A program made the translations under genes and the position numbers. A DNA stretch of 64,000 nt from Rubrivivax sp. (lineage in GTDB: Bacteria; Pseudomonadota; Gammaproteobacteria; Burkholderiales; Burkholderiaceae), in NCBI GenBank assembly GCA_016790225.1, contig JAEUOZ010000010.1, forward strand, positions 31,057-95,056, read 5' to 3'. Numbering within the stretch: position 1 is the stretch's first letter; every line of letters begins with the position of its first letter. The notes under the pieces are model-generated. The model saw nothing but the letters and a program-made list of their open reading frames with translations, ran no database searches and had not been told where the DNA came from. Positions 59,260-64,000 of this stretch are shown piece by piece.

Positions 59260-60365
59260 GAGCCCGATGAACCGGAGGAACCGGAAGAACTGGAAGCACC
59301 CGATGGCCGCAGCATCACCACCACCAGCGTGATGACAGTGATCGGCACCACGAAGCTCATCATGGCCATCGAGAAAGTGCCCAGCGCGTCGTGGCGCTGG
59401 GCTGCCAGGATCAGGTAGACCACGTAGGCCACGTAGTACAGCAGGAAGACGGCACCTTCCCAGCGGGCGATCTCCCGGCCCGTCATGAAGATCGGCAGGC
59501 AGGCCAGCGCCACGGCCAGCATCACCCAGATGTCGAAGTTCAGCAGCGCCGGGGCCATCAGCAGCCCGTCCGCGCCGGAGACCAGGCTGGACAGGCCCAG
59601 GCAGCCCAGGATGTTGAAGGTGTTGCTGCCAACGACGTTGCCAACCGCGATGTCGCGCTCACCCTTGATGGCGGCCATCACCGAGGTGGCCACTTCCGGC
59701 ATCGAGGTGCCGGCAGCGACGATCGTCAGCCCGATGACCAGATCGCTCACACCCAGGGCCTTGGCAAAGGCGATGGACGCCGAGACCAGCGCCTCCGAAC
59801 CCAGGACCAGCAGCGCCAGACCCGCGGCGATCAGCAGCAGCTGAACGGGCAGCCGCGAATCCCAGCCGCCGGCCTGGGCGGGTTCCAGCTCGGCCGCGTA
59901 CTCGTCCTTGGCGGCCTGCGTCTCGCGCCGAGACTGCACGACCAGGAAGGCCGTATAGGCCAGCAGCAGCCCGAAGAGCATGCCGCCATCCACGAAGCTG
60001 AGCTTGCCGTCCAGGCCCAGCGCCAGCAGCAGCAGCGAGGCGCCGATCATGATCGGCACCTCCTGGCGGATCAGCTGGATGTTGACCACCAGCGGCGCAA
60101 TGATCGCGGAAAGCCCCAGGATGAACAGCACGTTGAAGATGTTGCTGCCCACGACGTTGCCGATGGCGATGTCGGTCTTGCCGTCGAGCACGGCCCCGAC
60201 GGACACCGCGAACTCGGGGGCACTGGTGCCGAAGGCCACGATGGTCAGCCCGACCACCAGAGGCGAAATGCCGAAGGACATGGCCAGCTTGGAGGCGCCC
60301 CGAACCATCAATTCGGCGCCGAACACGAGGGCTGCGAGGCCCCCGATGAACAACAGTACGTTCAA
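59256..60365 (-). CDS. Ca2+/Na+ antiporter, CaCA family (YrbG-like)
   Basis: A 369-residue inner-membrane exchanger with the two alpha repeats of the family: [20 protein letters not shown] with [10 protein letters not shown], and [20 protein letters not shown] with [13 protein letters not shown]. The tail is a Ser/Gly run. The start is TTG, supported by GGAGG 7 nt upstream; a pair of mutually exclusive hairpins lies just before it. The stop overlaps mrpA by 4 nt, so it is co-translated with the Mrp antiporter. The two would combine Ca2+ export with Na+ and proton balance. Confidence 0.93.
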   Translation of the reverse strand: MNVLLFIGGLAALVFGAELMVRGASKLAMSFGISPLVVGLTIVAFGTSAPEFAVSVGAVLDGKTDIAIGNVVGSNIFNVLFILGLSAIIAPLVVNIQLIRQEVPIMIGASLLLLALGLDGKLSFVDGGMLFGLLLAYTAFLVVQSRRETQAAKDEYAAELEPAQAGGWDSRLPVQLLLIAAGLALLVLGSEALVSASIAFAKALGVSDLVIGLTIVAAGTSMPEVATSVMAAIKGERDIAVGNVVGSNTFNILGCLGLSSLVSGADGLLMAPALLNFDIWVMLAVALACLPIFMTGREIARWEGAVFLLYYVAYVVYLILAAQRHDALGTFSMAMMSFVVPITVITLVVVMLRPSGASSSSGSSGSSGS

Positions 60366-60372
60366 GGCGGGA

Positions 60373-60413
60373 CCTCCGGGCCTTTTTCCGGCCCGATCAT
60401 CAGTGATCGGGCC
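60373..60413 (-). promoter_or_regulatory. Two mutually exclusive hairpins before the Ca2+/Na+ antiporter start
   Basis: On the minus strand, hairpin A has 10-bp arms (GGCCCGATCA and TGATCGGGCC, plus-strand 60390-60413) and covers the last codons and stop of the yqhA-like gene. Hairpin B (CGGGCC and GGCCCG around a 7-nt loop containing five A, 60377-60395) shares an arm with A and touches the GGAGG ribosome site (60373-60377). Only one of the two can form at a time. This could tune translation or termination; a regulatory role is inferred. Confidence 0.5.
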
Positions 60414-61044
60414 TGTAGCTGTGCGACATCAGACGATCCGCCAAGGCTATCGCCAAGGCAGAGAACAGGAATGCTATGTGGATAAGCGTCTGCCAGATCA
60501 GCACCTTCTCTTCGTAGTTGCCCGCATTGATGAAGGTCTTGAGAAGGTGAATGGAACTGATGCCGATGATGGCCGTGGCCAGCTTGACCTTCAGGACCGA
60601 GGCATTCACGTGGCTCAGCCACTCGGGTTGATCCGGGTGGCCTTCGAGGTTCAGCCGCGAAACGAAAGTCTCGTAGCCGCCAACGATCACCATGATCAGC
60701 AGGTTGCTGATCATCACCACATCGATCAGCGCCAGGACCACCAGCATGATGATGGTTTCGTTGAGCATCTTGATCGGCTCGTAGCCGATGACGGCCCCGG
60801 ACGCATCCTTGATCGCCGCGGACTTGTAGCCGATGCTGGTGACCAGCTTGGCCAAAGCGGTCTGATCGCCGAAGGCGGCTTCGATCAGGTGCACCAGTTC
60901 CACCCAGAAGTGGAAGACGTAGACGCCTTGTGCCAGGATCAGGCCGAGGTAGAGCGGCAGTTGCAGCCAGCGGCTGGCAAAGATGAGCTTGGGCAAGGGG
61001 CCCAGGCTGGCCGAAGAAGAAGGTGGAGCGTCTTGAGTAGCCAT
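60400..61044 (-). CDS. YqhA/UPF0114-family membrane protein
   Basis: A 214-residue protein with about four membrane spans. The start of the fold ([20 protein letters not shown]), the central METLNETI-like helix ([20 protein letters not shown]), [14 protein letters not shown] and [20 protein letters not shown] are typical of the UPF0114/YqhA family, whose function is unknown. The ATG at 61044 is preferred to a TTG two codons upstream. It is the first gene of the minus-strand ion-homeostasis operon, 34 bp before the Ca2+/Na+ antiporter. It is divergent from acs across 175 bp that contain no gene and must hold both promoters. Confidence 0.9.
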   Translation of the reverse strand: MATQDAPPSSSASLGPLPKLIFASRWLQLPLYLGLILAQGVYVFHFWVELVHLIEAAFGDQTALAKLVTSIGYKSAAIKDASGAVIGYEPIKMLNETIIMLVVLALIDVVMISNLLIMVIVGGYETFVSRLNLEGHPDQPEWLSHVNASVLKVKLATAIIGISSIHLLKTFINAGNYEEKVLIWQTLIHIAFLFSALAIALADRLMSHSYRPDH

Positions 61045-61219
61045 CGGCAATCGATATCAGGGTGAACCCGGAGGGCGGCGGATTGTAGTGGTGCAATTTT
61101 CGATCCAGGCGCACCAGAGTAAGGCGTCAGTCAGAGCGAATGCCTACCTTCCCGGTCGGACCAGGCCCATGGGTCTGAGGCAGTTGAGCACCCCCATTTC
61201 GAACCCTCTGGAGACACGA

Positions 61220-63196
61220 ATGTCGAGCGACCAAGCGACCGAACTCAAGACCTATCTGCCGCCGGCAGACCTCGTGGCCAACGCTGCCGTTTCCGGCATG
61301 GCCGGCTACCAGGCCCTGTGCGACGAGGCAGCAAATGATTACGAAGGTTATTGGGGGCGGCTGGCGCGCGAGCTGGTGAGCTGGAAGACGCCCTTCACGA
61401 AGGTGCTCGACAGCAGCAACGCCCCGTTCTACAAGTGGTTCGAGGACGGCACGCTGAACGTGTCCTACAACTGCCTGGATCGCAACGTCGAGAAGGGCCT
61501 GGGCGGCAAGGTCGCGCTGATCTTCGAAGCCGACGACGGCAAGGTCACCAAGGTCACCTACAGCGAGCTGCTGTCCAAGGTCGCGCGCCTGGCCAATGGT
61601 CTCAAGGCCCTGGGCATCAAGAAGGGTGACCGCGTGGTCATCTACATGCCCATGTCGGTCGAAGGCGTGGCCGCCATGCAGGCCTGCGCGCGCATCGGCG
61701 CGATCCACTCGGTCGTCTTCGGCGGCTTCTCGGCGCAATCGGTGCGCGATCGTGTCAACGATGCCGGCGCCGTCGCCATCATCACGGCGGACGAGCAGGT
61801 CCGCGGCGGCAAGCACCTGCCGCTGAAGTCCATCGTCGACGAAGCCCTCGCCATGGGTGGCTGCGAGAGCATCAAGAACGTCGTGGTCTACCAGCGCACC
61901 GGCGGCAAGGTGGCCTTCAACGCCGAGCGCGATTTCTGGATGCACGATCTCGCGGCCAACCAGTCCGACACCTGCGAGCCGGAGTGGGTGGGTGCCGAAC
62001 ATCCGCTGTTCCTGCTCTACACCAGCGGCTCCACGGGCAAGCCCAAGGGTGTGCAGCACTCCACCGGCGGCTACCTGCTGCATGCGGCGCTCACCACCAA
62101 GTGGACCTTCGATCTGAAGGACAGCGATGTCTTCTGGTGCACGGCCGACATCGGCTGGGTCACGGGCCACAGCTACATCACCTATGGCCCGCTGGCGCTG
62201 GGCGGCACCGAGATCGTCTTCGAAGGCGTGCCCACCTACCCCGACGCCGGCCGCTTCTGGAAGATGATCCAGGATCACAAGGTCACCATCTTCTACACCG
62301 CGCCCACGGCCATCCGCTCGCTGATCAAGGCGGCCGAGGCCAATGCCGCCATCCACCCGAAGAGCTATGACCTGAGCTCGCTGCGCATCCTGGGCTCGGT
62401 GGGCGAGCCCATCAACCCGGCGGCCTGGGAGTGGTATTACGCGAATGTGGGCGGCAGCCGCTGCCCCATCGTGGACACCTTCTGGCAGACCGAGACCGGC
62501 GGGCACATGATCACCCCGATGCCGGGCGCCACGCCGATGGTGCCGGGCTCGTGCACGCTGCCCTTCCCGGGCATCCAGGCGGCCATCGTCGACGAGACCG
62601 GTGCCGATGTGGCCAACGGCAGCGGCGGCATCCTGGTCGTGAAGAAGCCCTGGCCTTCGATGATCCGCACGATCTGGGGTGACCCCGATCGTTTCGTCAA
62701 GAGCTACTACCCGCCGGAGCTCAAGGGCTACTACCTGGCCGGCGATGGCGCAATCCGCGACGCGAAGACCGCCTACTTCACCATCACCGGCCGCATCGAC
62801 GACGTGCTGAACGTCTCCGGCCACCGCATGGGCACGATGGAGATCGAGTCGGCGCTGGTGAGCCACACCGAGCTCGTCGCCGAAGCCGCGGTGGTGGGCC
62901 GGCCCGACGAGACCACCGGCGAGGCCATCTGCGCCTTCGTCGTGCTCAAGCGTCCGCGCCCCACCGGCGAGGAGGCCAAGAAGATCGCCAACGAGCTGCG
63001 CAACTGGGTGGCCAAGGAGATCGGCCCGATCGCCAAGCCCAAGGACATCCGTTTCGGCGACAACCTGCCCAAGACCCGCAGCGGCAAGATCATGCGCCGC
63101 CTGCTGCGCAGCATCGCCAAGGGCGAGGCGATCACGCAGGACACGAGCACGCTGGAGAACCCGGCCATCCTGGAGCAGCTGGCGCAGGCGCTCTGA
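61220..63196 (+). CDS. acs: Acetyl-CoA synthetase
   Basis: A 658-residue AMP-forming enzyme converting acetate, ATP and CoA to acetyl-CoA in the cytoplasm. Visible motifs: [20 protein letters not shown] (ATP loop), [45 protein letters not shown]...[17 protein letters not shown], and the C-terminal [13 protein letters not shown], whose Lys is the usual regulatory acetylation site. The ATG at 61220 is preceded by GGAG 8 nt upstream; an earlier in-frame start would add 44 residues unlike the family. Length fits Acs. It is convergent with the cytochrome gene. Confidence 0.97.
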   Translation: MSSDQATELKTYLPPADLVANAAVSGMAGYQALCDEAANDYEGYWGRLARELVSWKTPFTKVLDSSNAPFYKWFEDGTLNVSYNCLDRNVEKGLGGKVALIFEADDGKVTKVTYSELLSKVARLANGLKALGIKKGDRVVIYMPMSVEGVAAMQACARIGAIHSVVFGGFSAQSVRDRVNDAGAVAIITADEQVRGGKHLPLKSIVDEALAMGGCESIKNVVVYQRTGGKVAFNAERDFWMHDLAANQSDTCEPEWVGAEHPLFLLYTSGSTGKPKGVQHSTGGYLLHAALTTKWTFDLKDSDVFWCTADIGWVTGHSYITYGPLALGGTEIVFEGVPTYPDAGRFWKMIQDHKVTIFYTAPTAIRSLIKAAEANAAIHPKSYDLSSLRILGSVGEPINPAAWEWYYANVGGSRCPIVDTFWQTETGGHMITPMPGATPMVPGSCTLPFPGIQAAIVDETGADVANGSGGILVVKKPWPSMIRTIWGDPDRFVKSYYPPELKGYYLAGDGAIRDAKTAYFTITGRIDDVLNVSGHRMGTMEIESALVSHTELVAEAAVVGRPDETTGEAICAFVVLKRPRPTGEEAKKIANELRNWVAKEIGPIAKPKDIRFGDNLPKTRSGKIMRRLLRSIAKGEAITQDTSTLENPAILEQLAQAL

Positions 63197-63266
63197 TCGG
63201 GCAGACCGGCGGGGTGTGGGTGGCCGGCCGGCTGCTTCGGCCCTCTGTTGCCCTGCTGGCTCTCTT

Positions 63267-63287
63267 GGGAGGCCCTTCCGGGCCTCT
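63267..63287. terminator. Hairpin between acs and the cytochrome gene
   Basis: GAGGCCC and GGGCCTC form a perfect 7-bp stem around TTCC, about 70 bp beyond the acs stop and 40 bp beyond the convergent cytochrome stop. No long T-run follows, so it is a weak or bidirectional terminator candidate. Confidence 0.45.
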
Positions 63288-63328
63288 CGGCCCTTTCCGC
63301 GCTCGGCGCTCTCAGCGCCTCCTCCGGA

Positions 63329-63688
63329 TCACTTCAGCGAGAGCACCCAGGCGGCCAGTTTGGCGGCCTCGTCCTTGCTGACGTGCGGGTTGGCCGCCAT
63401 CGCCACCGGTCCCCAGGCGCCCGCGCCGCCCTTGACGATCTTTTCGGCCAGGTAGGCGGGCGCCTCCTTCTTGCCGGCGTAGCGCTCGGCCACCTGCTTG
63501 AAGCCCGGGCCCACGACCTTGCGGTCCATGCCATGGCAGTTGAGGCAGGCGCGCTGGCGCGCCAGCGCCTCCGTGGCCCAGGCGGTGCCCGGCAGCGCCG
63601 CCAGCGCAGCCAGCACCGCCAGAACCGGTGCCGCAGCGGCGGCGATGCGGTAGAGTGCAGAGCCACTTTGCGCAAGGCGTGGAGCCAT
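63329..63688 (-). CDS. Small periplasmic c-type cytochrome
   Basis: A 119-residue class I cytochrome c precursor. The signal peptide ends in AALPGTAWA, with cleavage before TEALARQ. The haem-binding motif is ACLNCH, and the axial Met is probably that in GPVAMAANPHVS. Size and the closing segment AAKLAAWVLSL resemble cytochrome c-551/c-8 electron carriers to terminal oxidases or nitrite reductase. The start is uncertain: ATG 63688 is used here and overlaps the start codon of the divergent Trp-rich gene (CATG). Two further in-frame ATG codons lie 15 and 24 nt upstream. Confidence 0.88.
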   Translation of the reverse strand: MAPRLAQSGSALYRIAAAAAPVLAVLAALAALPGTAWATEALARQRACLNCHGMDRKVVGPGFKQVAERYAGKKEAPAYLAEKIVKGGAGAWGPVAMAANPHVSKDEAAKLAAWVLSLK

Positions 63689-64000
63689 GCTGTTCGTCGT
63701 CATTGGCGTCATCCTGTTGGTGATGAACTGGACCGGTATCGGGCCGCCAGCAAGCTGGAATTTCGACCTGCTCGGCGACCTGTGGAAGTTTGCCGCACCG
63801 TTCCTGGCCGCAATCATCTGGTGGAGCTGGTCGGATTCGACCGGGCGCACTCAGCGCAAGGCCATCGAACGGATGGAAAAGCGCAAGGTCGACCGGCGCG
63901 ACAGGGCCATGGAAGCGCTCGGCCTGGGCCCGAAGGGGCGCAAGGCCCGTCGCAGCCAAAGCGGCCCCAGCGACTCCGCGGTGCGCACCGGTGCCGCGGC
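63687..64000 (+). CDS. Trp-rich small protein (TIGR04438-like), 3' truncated by window edge
   Basis: From ATG 63687 the frame reads MLFVVIGVILLVMNWTGIGP, then a second hydrophobic stretch with WKFAAPFLAAIIWWSWSD, then a basic helix (RKAIERMEKRKVDRRDRAM). This is the layout of the small Trp-rich family found across Burkholderiales, with two spans and a basic tail; the function is unknown. AAGG lies about 9 nt upstream of the start. The frame is still open at 64000 with Arg/Ser-rich sequence, longer than I would expect for this family, so the stop is outside the window. The start codon overlaps that of the divergent cytochrome gene. Confidence 0.8.
   Translation, partial: MLFVVIGVILLVMNWTGIGPPASWNFDLLGDLWKFAAPFLAAIIWWSWSDSTGRTQRKAIERMEKRKVDRRDRAMEALGLGPKGRKARRSQSGPSDSAVRTGAA

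Noticed and set aside
1..64000. tRNA or rRNA genes and insertion sequences
   Set aside because: No cloverleaf-like clusters, rRNA motifs, transposase-like products or flanking inverted repeats were noticed; a covariance-model scan was not possible here.

Overview
The window is about two-thirds G+C, densely coded and without any RNA gene that I could find. Gene content points to a betaproteobacterium of the order Burkholderiales: a Trp-rich small protein of the TIGR04438 type, paired Aat and Bpt aminoacyl-transferases, a salicylyl-CoA/aminobenzoyl-CoA monooxygenase-reductase fusion with its MarR regulator, and a group-2 Mrp antiporter with fused A and B subunits. The genus is not determined.

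Left part (1-9.8 kb): the end of a LytTR response regulator; then, all on the minus strand, an aromatic acyl-CoA catabolic cluster (monooxygenase/reductase fusion, MarR regulator, enoyl-CoA hydratase, acyl-CoA dehydrogenase, RidA, glutaryl-CoA dehydrogenase) followed by aat and bpt of the N-degron pathway. A perfect 24-bp palindrome lies upstream of the first catabolic gene and is probably the MarR operator. From 9.8 to 15.3 kb a minus-strand operon encodes MoxR ATPase, a DUF58 protein, a TgpA-like transglutaminase and an MltB-like lytic transglycosylase.

Centre (15.3-51.4 kb), plus strand: a histone-deacetylase-family hydrolase and an MscS channel, then the most interesting part of the window. 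Four genes at 17.7-25.5 kb encode a GAF-like/HlyD membrane fusion protein, a PqqD-like/M50 intramembrane metalloprotease/HlyD fusion, a shortened SecA-like ATPase and an RND-type periplasmic adaptor. They lead directly into one reading frame of 8,064 codons (25543-49737). Its product begins with a LEPR-XLL-type motif and a DUF4347 domain, continues with beta-propeller-like repeats, eight CSLREA-type beta-helix modules, delta-60 repeats and cadherin/Ig-like repeats, and ends in a hydrophobic segment and an acidic tail. A diguanylate cyclase with a GGEEF active site and an inhibitory I-site follows 77 bp later. I infer a dedicated export, processing and surface-display pathway for a giant adhesin-like protein under c-di-GMP influence. 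No ABC exporter, TolC or RTX repeats are seen, so it is not an ordinary type I system.

Right part (51.4-64 kb): class I fumarase, a minus-strand ion-homeostasis operon (YqhA-like membrane protein, Ca2+/Na+ antiporter, Mrp subunits AB, C, D, E, F, G), acetyl-CoA synthetase on the plus strand, a small c-type cytochrome, and the start of the Trp-rich protein gene, which runs off the end. Many neighbouring genes overlap by 1, 4 or 10 nt, indicating translational coupling. Two divergent pairs share overlapping start codons (CATG).
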